NCBI GenBank assembly: GCA_016125405.1
Contig: WGLW01000023.1
Coordinates: 163,118-227,117, forward strand
Direction: 5' to 3'
DNA length: 64,000 nt
Origin: Alphaproteobacteria bacterium
Lineage (GTDB): Bacteria > Pseudomonadota > Alphaproteobacteria > Caulobacterales > Hyphomonadaceae
In this document: piece by piece, positions 53,332 to 62,940 of the stretch
Layout of the letters: the number at the start of each line of letters is the position of its first letter
How positions within the stretch are numbered: position 1 is the first letter of the stretch
Notes under the pieces: model-generated
Told to the model about the DNA's origin: nothing
Databases searched by the model: none
What the model saw: only the letters and a program-made list of their open reading frames with translations
Position numbers and translations under genes: made by a program

Positions 53332-54126
53332 ATGAAGATTCGCGCCGCTGCCGCCGCTCTTGCCGCCGCAGCCTGTCTCGCCATGCCTGCTTTCGCCGAG
53401 AAGATGACCAACCAGTCTGTGATCGACCTCACCAAGGCGAAGATGAGCGATGACGTGATCATTTCAGCAATCAACAGCGGCACGCCTGCTTTCGACACCT
53501 CGGCCAAGGGACTTATCGCGCTCAAGAACGCCGGCGTCTCGGACGCCGTCATGCAGGCAGTCATCGGCGCCAACGCCGGCCCATCGACGGCCTCGGCGCC
53601 GGCGGCGTCCGGCAGTCACGCCGCAGGCGGTCCTTCCCCTGAACAGGCGACCCTGATCGACGGCGGCAAACACGTGCAGATGCGCTATCTCACGCCGACG
53701 CTTCGCCACGTCGCAGCGCCGTTCGCCGGCCTGCGCACATACGCTTCGCTCTCGGGCCGCACCGCCGCCTTGCGCACCAGCGCGACACCGAAATTCGTCA
53801 TCGCCGTGCCGAACAACGCACAGCCTGAAAGTTACTTTACGCTCGCTCATCTGGCGCAGCAGCGGAACGGCAATCGCGAAGTGCTGGTTGGCGGCGGCTA
53901 TTACAGCTACTCGACCGGGATCACGAAGGACCGCGTCGTGCCCTGCACCAGCACCAAGGCCGCCAGCCAGGCAGGTGCTCCCGCCGGCTTCACCATGTAT
54001 GAAATCGCACCCACGGATCCGCTGGCCCCGGGCGAATACGCGCTGGTCCTCTATTCCAGCGTCGTGCGCTCAACCGGCTGGTTCGAAAGCGGCCTAGACA
54101 GCTATTTCGACTTCGGCGTGGATTGA
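53332..54126 (+). CDS. hypothetical secreted protein
   Basis: Signal peptide MKIRAAAAALAAAACLAMPAFA; NQSVIDLTKAKMSDDVIISAINSG...LKNAGVSDAVMQAVI repeat-like motif. Confidence 0.7.
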   Translation: MKIRAAAAALAAAACLAMPAFAEKMTNQSVIDLTKAKMSDDVIISAINSGTPAFDTSAKGLIALKNAGVSDAVMQAVIGANAGPSTASAPAASGSHAAGGPSPEQATLIDGGKHVQMRYLTPTLRHVAAPFAGLRTYASLSGRTAALRTSATPKFVIAVPNNAQPESYFTLAHLAQQRNGNREVLVGGGYYSYSTGITKDRVVPCTSTKAASQAGAPAGFTMYEIAPTDPLAPGEYALVLYSSVVRSTGWFESGLDSYFDFGVD

Positions 54127-54177
54127 GGCGCTTGCCGCCCCTTTGAACCGCCGCCCGACCTCGCCTACCTTGGGTGC

Positions 54178-56112
54178 ATGGAGTCCCCGGAAACCCCGTC
54201 GCCAGAGGCCGATCCGGCTGAAGCCGCCGCGCCTGCCGCTCCGCGCCTCGCCGGGGTTGACGTCGTCAGGGACAACCTGAAGCGCCTGCCGCCAAAACCC
54301 GGCGTCTATCGCATGTACGACGAGCACAACGACCTGCTCTATGTCGGCAAGGCGCGGAACCTCAAGAACCGGGTCGGCTCCTACGCCAAGCTGGGCGGCC
54401 ACACCCAGCGCATCGCCCGCATGATCTCGCTGACGCGCTCGATGGAGTTCGTCGTCACCGCCTCCGAAACCGAAGCGCTGCTGCTGGAAGCCAATCTGAT
54501 CAAGCGGCTCAAGCCGCGCTTCAACATCATCCTGCGCGACGACAAGTCCTTCCCCCACATCCTCATCCGCGAGGACCACGAGGCGCCCCAGGTGCTGAAG
54601 CATCGCGGCGCCAAGCGCATCAAGGGTCAGTATTTCGGACCCTTCGCCTCGGCCGGCGCTGTCGACCAGACGCTCGACACGCTGCAGAAGGCATTCCTGC
54701 TGCGCACGTGCACCGACAGCGTCTACGCCACCCGCTCGCGCCCCTGCATGCTGCACCAGATGGGCCGCTGCTCGGCGCCCTGTGTCGGCATCATCTCCCT
54801 GCCCGACTACGCCCAGCTGGTCAGCCAGGCGGAAAGCTTCCTCAACGGCGAGGCCGACGCGCTGCAGACCCGCCTTTCCACCGAGATGGAATCTGCCGCC
54901 CAGCAACAGGACTACGAGCGCGCCGCACGCCTGCGCGACCGCATCCGAGCCATCGCGTCCGTCCGCTCGACCCAGGGCGTCAACCCGGAAGGGCTGGTGG
55001 AGGCGGACGTGTTCGCCATCCACACCGATGCGGGCCAGTCCTGCGTCCAGGCGTTCTTCTTCCGCGCCGGCCAGAACTGGGGCGCGACGGCCTATTACCC
55101 GAAACACGACCGCGACGATCCGCCAGAGTCTGTCCTCGCCGCCTTCCTCGCCCAGTTCTACGACGACCGCCCGGTGCCGAAGCTGATCCTGCTCAGCCAT
55201 GACATCGACGAGGTTGATCTGATCCAGGAGGCGCTGGAACTGCGCGCCTCGCACAAGGTCGAGCTGCGCACGCCCCAGCGCGGGGAAAAGCGTGAGATCG
55301 TCGGGCAGGCGCTGCTCAACGCGCGCGAGGCGCTCGGCCGCAAGCTGGCCGAAACGCAAAGCCAGGCGCGCATCTTCGCGGCAATCCAGAAGATCTTCGA
55401 CATGCCCGAACCACCCAGGCGGATCGAGGTCTACGACAACTCGCACATCATGGGGACCAACATGGTCGGCGGCATGGTGGTGGCGGGACCGGAGGGGTTC
55501 GAGAAAAACAGCTACCGCAAGTTCAACATCAAGGACGAGGACCTCGAACCGGGCGACGACTACGGCATGATGCGCGAAGTCATGCGCCGCAGGTTCTCGC
55601 GGCTGAAAAAGGAAGCGGAAGACGCTGCTGCAGAAAATCGCCCGCGCCCGGAAACGTGGCCTGATCTCGTGCTGATCGATGGCGGTCTGGGCCAGCTATC
55701 CGTAGTCCGCGAAACCGTCGAGGCGCTGGGGTTTGCGCCCGGCGAACTAAACCTCGTCGCCATCGCCAAAGGGCCGGACCGCAACGCGGGGCGCGAGCAG
55801 TTCTTCCGCCCCGGTCGGGCGCCCTTCCAGCTTCCGCCGTCGGATCCGGCGCTCTACTACCTTCAGCGCCTGCGCGACGAGGCGCACCGCTGGGCCATTG
55901 GCGCCCACCGCGCCAAGCGTTCGGCGCAGATCGGCGCCAATCCGCTCGACGACATCACGGGCGTCGGCGCCGCCCGGAAAAAGGCCCTGCTGCACCGTTT
56001 CGGCTCGGCCCGGGGCGTCAGCCGCGCAACCGTGACCGACCTCCAGACCGTCGAAGGCGTCAACGCCGCCCTGGCCCAGCGCATCTACGACCATTTCCAC
56101 GGGGGCGGGTGA
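54178..56112 (+). CDS. uvrC: UvrABC system protein C (excinuclease subunit C)
   Basis: GIY-YIG KPGVYRMYDEHNDLLYVGKARNLKNRVGSY; RIEVYDNSHIMGTNMVGGMVV; C-terminal HhH. Confidence 0.96.
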   Translation: MESPETPSPEADPAEAAAPAAPRLAGVDVVRDNLKRLPPKPGVYRMYDEHNDLLYVGKARNLKNRVGSYAKLGGHTQRIARMISLTRSMEFVVTASETEALLLEANLIKRLKPRFNIILRDDKSFPHILIREDHEAPQVLKHRGAKRIKGQYFGPFASAGAVDQTLDTLQKAFLLRTCTDSVYATRSRPCMLHQMGRCSAPCVGIISLPDYAQLVSQAESFLNGEADALQTRLSTEMESAAQQQDYERAARLRDRIRAIASVRSTQGVNPEGLVEADVFAIHTDAGQSCVQAFFFRAGQNWGATAYYPKHDRDDPPESVLAAFLAQFYDDRPVPKLILLSHDIDEVDLIQEALELRASHKVELRTPQRGEKREIVGQALLNAREALGRKLAETQSQARIFAAIQKIFDMPEPPRRIEVYDNSHIMGTNMVGGMVVAGPEGFEKNSYRKFNIKDEDLEPGDDYGMMREVMRRRFSRLKKEAEDAAAENRPRPETWPDLVLIDGGLGQLSVVRETVEALGFAPGELNLVAIAKGPDRNAGREQFFRPGRAPFQLPPSDPALYYLQRLRDEAHRWAIGAHRAKRSAQIGANPLDDITGVGAARKKALLHRFGSARGVSRATVTDLQTVEGVNAALAQRIYDHFHGGG

Positions 56113-57017
56113 TGTCCGAGATTCCTCGCACCATCGAGATTGCGGTCGAACCCAAATCGAAGACCGACCAGCCGAAGCTATCGGCCGCGCTCGACGAGCT
56201 GGAGAAAGCGGACGCGGCGCTTGTTCGCTGGATCGACCGCAACCACAGCCAGGCATTTCTCACTTGCCTGGATCATCGACACCTGACGAATACGCTCCAC
56301 GCCCTCCGCACAAGATACAGCGTCAACGCCAATTTTGGCACACCGCAAGTAGCCTACCGTGAAGCAATCGGGCGCGCCGCCGACATCGACTACACGCACA
56401 AGAAACAGTCAGTCGGCGCCGGGCAATTCGCACGCGTCAAGCTCCGCTTGGAGCCTCTTCCGGCTGGTTCGGGGTTTGTGTTCGAAGACGGCATTCAGCG
56501 GACGCCGGATTACGGCGGCGCGGTTCCCCTGGAGTTCATCCCCGGCGTCGAAAAAGGCATTCGGTCCGTCGCTGCCTCTGGCCCATTCGCCGGCTTCCCG
56601 GTCATCGACTTCAAGGCAATCCTCCTGGATGGCGCCTACCACGACGCCGACTCCAGCACGTTGACGTTCGAGATCGCAGCGCGGGCCGCATTCCGCGAGG
56701 CGGCGGACAGACTTGGGATAATGCTGCTCGAACCGATCATGAAAATCGAGGTGGTGTCCCCGGAGGGCCATGTCGGCAGCGTAATCGGCGATCTCAACTC
56801 GCGCCGATGCGTGATCCACAGCCAAGAGATGCGTGGGACGGACACGGTGATTAACGCGTCCGTCCCGATCGCGAATCTCTTCGGCTTTGACGACGCACTG
56901 TCACGCAATACGCAGGGCCGCGGCAGCTCTGCGATGTGGTTCGACCGGTACGAACCGGTTCGTCCCCGCGGCGGCGATCCGGACAATTTCCCGCCCGCCG
57001 TAGGAATGAGAGCCTAG
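56112..57017 (+). CDS. free-standing elongation factor G domain III-IV-V protein without GTPase domain
   Basis: AVEPKSKTDQPKLSAALDEL, NANFGTPQVAYREAI, KQSVGAGQFARV, AYHDADSSTLTFEIAARAAFREA, LLEPIMKIEVVSPEGHVGSVIGDLNSRR, NTQGRGSSAMWFDRYEPV; starts in the TGATG overlap with the uvrC stop. Confidence 0.9.
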   Translation: MSEIPRTIEIAVEPKSKTDQPKLSAALDELEKADAALVRWIDRNHSQAFLTCLDHRHLTNTLHALRTRYSVNANFGTPQVAYREAIGRAADIDYTHKKQSVGAGQFARVKLRLEPLPAGSGFVFEDGIQRTPDYGGAVPLEFIPGVEKGIRSVAASGPFAGFPVIDFKAILLDGAYHDADSSTLTFEIAARAAFREAADRLGIMLLEPIMKIEVVSPEGHVGSVIGDLNSRRCVIHSQEMRGTDTVINASVPIANLFGFDDALSRNTQGRGSSAMWFDRYEPVRPRGGDPDNFPPAVGMRA

Positions 57018-57162
57018 CCGTGTCGACTGACCGGTCGAGGTTGAGAGAGACCGGTCCATCGCTTGCCCGCCAAAACTGCCGCAGCCCTGCGCCACATTCA
57101 GGGCCCATTCATGGGCGATCTGGCAGCCTGCTTCGCATGAGTTCCAGTTCTCCCGAGGGGGC

Positions 57163-57762
57163 GTGATGATCCGTCGCCTGCTTGTGGCCGCCGCCTTTGG
57201 CGCCGTGGCCGGCCTCGCCTTCATCGCCCTCGCCGCGCCTCGCGCCGCGGCGCAGTCGCCGTTCGAGGCCGGCAACCGGATGCTGGCCAACGCCGCCTCC
57301 GAAATCGCCATGGGCCAGCTGCAGTTCGGCGCCAACACGCTGACGGCCACCTTCGCCTCGGCCCTGCAGCGCTCGCGCGACACGGCCCGCGCGGACTCCC
57401 ACCCCATCCCGGCCGACATCCGCAACGCGCTGGAGCCCTTCTATCCGGACGAACTCCTGAAAAACGTGCGCTACTCCATCGGCGACACGACGCCCGCCGG
57501 AGTGGCCGGCTTCGCCATCCGCAACGGCAACGCGGCGGCCGTGACGCTGGTCGACACCATCGTGTTCAAGGACGAGGACTACACGAAGAATCTCGCCCTC
57601 TGGGCGCATGAACTCCACCATGTCGAGCAATACCGCGACTGGGGCCTCGATGGCTTCGCCCACCGCTACATGTTCGGATGGGCGGAAGTGGAAGACGAAG
57701 CCAGCGCCAAGGCCGCACAATTCGTCGACTGGTACAAGCGCAAGACCGGCCAGATCCGCTAA
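57163..57762 (+). CDS. DUF4157-like secreted metal-binding protein
   Basis: Signal peptide; ALWAHELHHVEQYRDWGLDGFAHRY. Confidence 0.75.
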   Translation: MMIRRLLVAAAFGAVAGLAFIALAAPRAAAQSPFEAGNRMLANAASEIAMGQLQFGANTLTATFASALQRSRDTARADSHPIPADIRNALEPFYPDELLKNVRYSIGDTTPAGVAGFAIRNGNAAAVTLVDTIVFKDEDYTKNLALWAHELHHVEQYRDWGLDGFAHRYMFGWAEVEDEASAKAAQFVDWYKRKTGQIR

Positions 57763-57819
57763 AGCCTATCGCCCGGCGCTAAACATGTGAAATAGTCCCC
57801 AGGCAACCGGAGGGCTCGC

Positions 57820-59469
57820 ATGTCAGCTGCACGGAACGTCATCGCGCTTGCCGCGACCCTTGTCCTTGCAACCGCATGCACCGCGTCTCCCACGGCCGCA
57901 ATGCCCCGGACGGCGCCGACGCCTGCAACCCAGCATCCGGTGCAGCTGTTCGAGGTTTCGCTCGATACAAAGGTTCCCGGGCCGGTGTCGGGGCGCCTGC
58001 TTGTGGTGACCATGCCCTGGGCCGATGCGAACCGGAACGGCAAGACACCCTCGATGCTTGCCGCCGCGCCGGACGATCCGATCGCCGCACAGGAGCTGGA
58101 TTATCTCGCCTCGGGCGGCAGCACCTATATCGACGCCGACGCCAAGGCCTATCCGGCGCCATTGTCGAAAGCGCCGCCCGGCGACTACGCTGTCCAGGCG
58201 ATCCTCGATGTGAACCACGACTATGCCTACGGAGGGCCGGGGCCGGGCGACATCGTCAGTCCCGTTTATCGCGTTCATCTGCCGGGCGGGATTCCACAGC
58301 TTGTGCTGGACGCCGTCACCCCGCAACCAGTCGCCACGGAACGGCCGCTGCAGCAATCGGCCGATGCGGCCGCGAAATCTGACGCCTTCGAAAAGCATCT
58401 CGATGACATCGATTTTGTCAGCCCGGCGCTCTCTGCATTCTGGGGCCGGCCCATGCATATCCGCGCCTGGGTTCTGACGCCGCCGGGCTATGAAACGTCG
58501 AAGGAAACCTATCCCGCCGTCTACCGCGCCGAAGGCTTTGGCGGCACGCATGCGCGCGCCCGGCGCCCCGCCCTCAATCACTGGAACATGATGCTGTCGG
58601 GCGAAACGCCGCCGATGATCCGCGTCTTCCTCGATCATTCCACGCCGTGGGGCACGACCGAGTTCGCGGATAGCGTCAACAACGGCCCGTGGGGCAAGGC
58701 GCTGACGGAAGAACTGATTCCCTATCTCGAGAGCAAATACCGGATGGACGCAAAACCCTCCGGCCGTTTCGTCACCGGTCACTCGTCCGGCGGCTGGTTC
58801 GCGATGTGGCAGCAGGTCCGCTACCCGAAAGTCTATGGCGGCACATGGGCGCGCGCACCGGATCCGGTGGACTTCCACTCCTTCACCGGCATCGACATCT
58901 ACCGGCCGGGCGCCAACGCCTACACGCGGCCGGACGGCTCCTCGCAATACCTGATGCGAAACGCCAAGGGCGAAGAGATCGTGTCGTTCCGCCAGTACAG
59001 CCAGCGTGAGGAAGTCGAGGGCGATTATGGCGGACAGATCGATTCCTTCGACTGGGTCTTTTCGCCCAGGGCCGACGACGGCAGGCCGCAGCCGCTGTTC
59101 GACCGCCATACCGGCGTCATCGATCCTTCGGTCGCCGCCTACTGGCGCGAGAATTACGACATCGCCGCCATCATCCAGCGCGACTGGAAGACGCTGAAGC
59201 CAGACCTCGACGGCAAGATCCACCTCATCGTCGGCACGGTCGACACCTTCCACCTCAACGAGGCGGCCGAACTGCTGCAGCACGAACTCGACGACCTGGG
59301 CGCGAAATCATCCTTCACCTTCATGCCGGGCCGGACCCATGGCACGCTCGACAGGATCGGCTGCGACCCGCAAGGTCTGGAAAAGAAGATCGCATGGGAG
59401 ATGTGGGCCATGGCGCGGCCCGGCTCGAAGCTGGCGCCAAAGCCCGCGCCGAAGTGCGCCGCGAACTGA
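57820..59469 (+). CDS. alpha/beta-hydrolase-fold esterase (Esterase D/enterochelin-esterase-like)
   Basis: GRFVTGHSSGGWFAMWQQVRYP nucleophile elbow; lipobox-like ATACTAS. Confidence 0.85.
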   Translation: MSAARNVIALAATLVLATACTASPTAAMPRTAPTPATQHPVQLFEVSLDTKVPGPVSGRLLVVTMPWADANRNGKTPSMLAAAPDDPIAAQELDYLASGGSTYIDADAKAYPAPLSKAPPGDYAVQAILDVNHDYAYGGPGPGDIVSPVYRVHLPGGIPQLVLDAVTPQPVATERPLQQSADAAAKSDAFEKHLDDIDFVSPALSAFWGRPMHIRAWVLTPPGYETSKETYPAVYRAEGFGGTHARARRPALNHWNMMLSGETPPMIRVFLDHSTPWGTTEFADSVNNGPWGKALTEELIPYLESKYRMDAKPSGRFVTGHSSGGWFAMWQQVRYPKVYGGTWARAPDPVDFHSFTGIDIYRPGANAYTRPDGSSQYLMRNAKGEEIVSFRQYSQREEVEGDYGGQIDSFDWVFSPRADDGRPQPLFDRHTGVIDPSVAAYWRENYDIAAIIQRDWKTLKPDLDGKIHLIVGTVDTFHLNEAAELLQHELDDLGAKSSFTFMPGRTHGTLDRIGCDPQGLEKKIAWEMWAMARPGSKLAPKPAPKCAAN

Positions 59470-59490
59470 ACAAGCCCAGGGAGACGCGTT

Positions 59491-60552
59491 GTGAACAAGG
59501 CCGCAAGACCGAAGCTGCTGAAGGAAGATATCATCGAGCCGGCCCTGCCGATCATCGACCCACACCACCACCTGTGGGACTACCGGGCGCTCGCCGCCTC
59601 CCTCCCACCGCCCGATCATCCCTTCACCTTCATCATCCACCGCTCCGGCCGCTACCTGCTCGACGACCTGCTGGCCGACACCAGCACCGGCCACAACATC
59701 CGCGCGACGGTCTTCATGGAATGCGGCGCCATGTACCGGGCCGACGGCCCCGCCGAGATGAAATCCGTCGGTGAAGTCGAGTTCGTCAACGGCATAGCCG
59801 CCATGTCGGCCAGCGGCCTGTTCGGTCCCACGCGCGCCTGCGCCGCGATTGTCGGGCACACCGAACTGAATCAGGGCGCGAAAGCCGGCGAGGTGCTGGA
59901 CGCCCTGGCGGCGGCGGGCGGCGGGCGCTTCCGCGGCATCCGCGACACGGCTTCCGCTGACGCCGACAGCACCGTGCTCGGCCCGCTGAACCGGCGGGGA
60001 ACCGGCCTCTACATGGAGCCGAAATTCCGCGAAGGCTTCGCCGAACTCGGAAAACGCGGGCTCACCTTCGACGCCTGGCTGCTGGAGCCGCAACTGCCCG
60101 ACCTGATCGATCTCGCCCGCGCCTTCCCGGACCAGCCGATCTGCCTCGACCATGTCGGCACGCCGCTGGGCCTCGGCGCCTACAAGGGTCGTCTTGAGGA
60201 GCGTTTCGCCGTCTGGCGCGACAACATCGGCGAGTTGGCCAAGTCCCAGAACGTGCACGTGAAGCTGGGCGGCCTCGCCATGCCGTTCTGCAACTTCCCC
60301 TCCATGCTGTCGGATAAGCGCGCGCCCTCGACGCAACTTGCGCAGGAATGGAGGCCCTACATCGAAACCTGCATCGAGGCCTTCGGCCCGAAGCGCTGCA
60401 TGTTCGAAAGCAACTTCCCGGTTGATGAAGTGAGCTGCGATTACCCAACCCTCTGGAACGCCCTCAAGCTCACCGTGAAAGGCGCCTCCGCCGACGAAAA
60501 GGCCGATCTCTTCTTCAACACGGCGAACCGCTTCTACCGGATGGGGCTCTGA
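59491..60552 (+). CDS. amidohydrolase family protein
   Basis: IIDPHHHLWDYR; CLDHVGTPLG; MFESNFPVDE. Confidence 0.92.
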   Translation: MNKAARPKLLKEDIIEPALPIIDPHHHLWDYRALAASLPPPDHPFTFIIHRSGRYLLDDLLADTSTGHNIRATVFMECGAMYRADGPAEMKSVGEVEFVNGIAAMSASGLFGPTRACAAIVGHTELNQGAKAGEVLDALAAAGGGRFRGIRDTASADADSTVLGPLNRRGTGLYMEPKFREGFAELGKRGLTFDAWLLEPQLPDLIDLARAFPDQPICLDHVGTPLGLGAYKGRLEERFAVWRDNIGELAKSQNVHVKLGGLAMPFCNFPSMLSDKRAPSTQLAQEWRPYIETCIEAFGPKRCMFESNFPVDEVSCDYPTLWNALKLTVKGASADEKADLFFNTANRFYRMGL

Positions 60553-60556
60553 TCCG

Positions 60557-61348
60557 ATGCAGGACCTGAACGGATCGTCCGCCATCGTCACGGGCGGCGG
60601 CACGGGCCTTGGCGCGGCCGTCGCCAGGGGACTGGCCATGCGAGGCGCCAATGTCTGCGTCAACTACGCCTCCAGCGCCGAGGCCGCCGAGGCGGTGGTC
60701 AGGGAATGCGTGGCGCTGGGTGTTCGCGCCCTCGCCGTCCAGGCGGATGTCGGCGAGGATGCCGACTGCCGGCGCCTGGTCGCATCCGCCGTCGAGGCCC
60801 TCGGCGGCGCCGACATCCTCGTCAACAACGCGGGTGTCACCAAATTCGCCAGCTACACGGACTTCGACGCGCTCGACGCTGACGACTTCCTGAGACTCTA
60901 CCGCATCAACGTCGTCTCGATGTACCAGATGGCCCGCGCGGCCCGCCCGCACCTTGAGGCCAATGGCAGGGGCGCGATCGTCAACGTATCCTCCATCGCG
61001 GGCGTCACGGGCGTGGGCTCATCCATCGCGTACGCCGCCACCAAGGGCGCGATCAACACGATGACGCTGTCGCTGGCCCGCGCGCTGGCCCCAAAGATCC
61101 GCGTCAACGCCGTCTGCCCCGGCTACATCGCGTCCGGCTGGTTCACGCGCCACAACGGCGCCGTCGCCGAGACCGAACGCTCCGAGCGCGCCATTCGCGA
61201 CACGCCGCTGAAAGTGGCCTCCACGCCGGACGACGTGGCCGAGACCGTGCTCTTCCTCGCCGGTCCCGCCAGCCGTCATGTCACGGGCGAAACCCTGCTG
61301 ATCGACGGCGGCGCCCATCTCGGCTTCTCGCCGCTGGTCGCGCGCTAG
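60557..61348 (+). CDS. SDR family oxidoreductase
   Basis: VTGGGTGLGAAVARGLA, NNAG, YAATKGAINTMTLSLARAL. Confidence 0.93.
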   Translation: MQDLNGSSAIVTGGGTGLGAAVARGLAMRGANVCVNYASSAEAAEAVVRECVALGVRALAVQADVGEDADCRRLVASAVEALGGADILVNNAGVTKFASYTDFDALDADDFLRLYRINVVSMYQMARAARPHLEANGRGAIVNVSSIAGVTGVGSSIAYAATKGAINTMTLSLARALAPKIRVNAVCPGYIASGWFTRHNGAVAETERSERAIRDTPLKVASTPDDVAETVLFLAGPASRHVTGETLLIDGGAHLGFSPLVAR

Positions 61349-61429
61349 CCGCCCGCTTCCCTTCTCGCGCCGACCGGTCCAGTGTTGCGCTTGCAGCTGA
61401 CGCAAGACCGGCGCACGGGAGACGGCCAC

Positions 61430-62596
61430 ATGAAGTTCGATCTCGAGGAAGACCACAAGCTCCTTCAGGACCTCGTCGCCCGGTTTGTGCGCGACGCGCT
61501 GATGCCGCTGGAGCAGAAGGTCCTGGCGCGCGACGCCGAGGGCAAGGGCGCCTACATCTCGGCCGAGGAAAAGACGGCCGTCGACGCGCTCAGCCAGGAG
61601 ATGGGCCTCTGGGGTCTCGATGCGCCGGAGGATGTCGGCGGCGCCGACCTGCCCGCCGTCGCCATGATCGGCGTCAACATCGAGATGGGAAAGACCTGCG
61701 TTCCCTATCACCTGCCGCCCGACAGCCCCAACCTGCGCATGCTGATGGCCACCGTGAACGCCGACCAGCGCGAGCGCTATCTGGCGCCCTATGTGAAGCA
61801 GGGCACCGTCTCTGCCATCGGCATTTCAGAGCCGGGCGCCGGCGGCGATCCCGCCATGATGACCACGCGCGCGGTGCGCGAGGGCGACGACTGGGTCATC
61901 AACGGCCGCAAGATCTGGATCAGCCGCGCGGCTGATGCGGACTTCACCATCCTCATGGCTGTCACCGACAAGGAAAAGGGCGCGCGCGGCGGCATCTCTG
62001 CCTTCCTGGTCGACAAGGGCACGCCGGGCTTCAACGTGCTGCGCCGCATCCCCATGCTGGGCGGCCAGTTCACCTACGAGGTGGCGCTGGAGGATTGCCG
62101 CGTGCCGCACGCCAACCTGCTGGGAACCGAAGGCCAGGGCTTCGCGCCCATGCAGATCCGGCTCTCCACCCGCCGCCTGCAGATGGCCTCATGGTCCATC
62201 GGCATGGCCATGCGCGCGCTGGAGATGATGCTGGATTACGCGCCCCAGCGCGTCACCTTCGGCGAGCCACTGTCGCATCGCCAGTCCGTGCAGTGGTGGA
62301 TCACCGATGCCGCCGCGAAAATCCGCGCCGCCCGGCTGATGACCTACGAGACCGCGTGGAAGCTCGACCAGGGCGCCGACGTGCGCACCGACGTCTCCAT
62401 GGTGAAGGCCTATGCCACCGAAATGGCCTACGAAGTGCTGGACCACGCCATGCAGCTCTACGGCGCCATGGGCGTCACCAAGGAACTCCCCCTCTCCCTG
62501 ATGCAGGCCCAGATGCGCACCATGCGCATCTACGACGGCCCCACCGAAGTTCACAAATGGGTCGTCGCGCGGAACCTGCTGGGGCTGAAGCGGTGA
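61430..62596 (+). CDS. acyl-CoA dehydrogenase
   Basis: AIGISEPGAGGDPAMMTTRAVREGDDWVINGRKIWIS; C-terminal YDGPTEVHKWVVARNLL. Confidence 0.94.
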   Translation: MKFDLEEDHKLLQDLVARFVRDALMPLEQKVLARDAEGKGAYISAEEKTAVDALSQEMGLWGLDAPEDVGGADLPAVAMIGVNIEMGKTCVPYHLPPDSPNLRMLMATVNADQRERYLAPYVKQGTVSAIGISEPGAGGDPAMMTTRAVREGDDWVINGRKIWISRAADADFTILMAVTDKEKGARGGISAFLVDKGTPGFNVLRRIPMLGGQFTYEVALEDCRVPHANLLGTEGQGFAPMQIRLSTRRLQMASWSIGMAMRALEMMLDYAPQRVTFGEPLSHRQSVQWWITDAAAKIRAARLMTYETAWKLDQGADVRTDVSMVKAYATEMAYEVLDHAMQLYGAMGVTKELPLSLMQAQMRTMRIYDGPTEVHKWVVARNLLGLKR

Positions 62597-62940
62597 ATGG
62601 CGTGAAAAAGGAACAATCCGATTCGCCGCCGAAAGTCGTATGGACGCCCAGAGAACGTTGGCTTTTAACAAAGGCGCGCTGGCTAAAGGGCCACAATGAG
62701 AAGCTGAAATCGCTCCGAAACATGTGGGCCTGGCAACGCATCGTCTTGGTTGTCGGTATCCCGGTCGTCTTTGTCGCAATATACCTGTTGGGGCCCGATG
62801 ACATGTCGCTCGTATCAAGGGCGATTGTCGCCCTGATCTTTGCGGTACTCATATTCGTGCCCTTATTGATTCCGAATCTCCTGATCGTTCTCACGACTGG
62901 TTTTGATGGGTTCCGCTCCAAAAACCGGAGAGACTCGTGA
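62593..62940 (+). CDS. small two-TM protein of unknown function
   Basis: GTG start in GTGA overlap with upstream stop; two TM segments; ends in GTGA overlap with the next gene. Confidence 0.65.
   Translation: MNGVKKEQSDSPPKVVWTPRERWLLTKARWLKGHNEKLKSLRNMWAWQRIVLVVGIPVVFVAIYLLGPDDMSLVSRAIVALIFAVLIFVPLLIPNLLIVLTTGFDGFRSKNRRDS

Noticed and set aside
57823-59283. 486-aa minus-strand ORF
   Set aside because: Antisense shadow of the esterase gene
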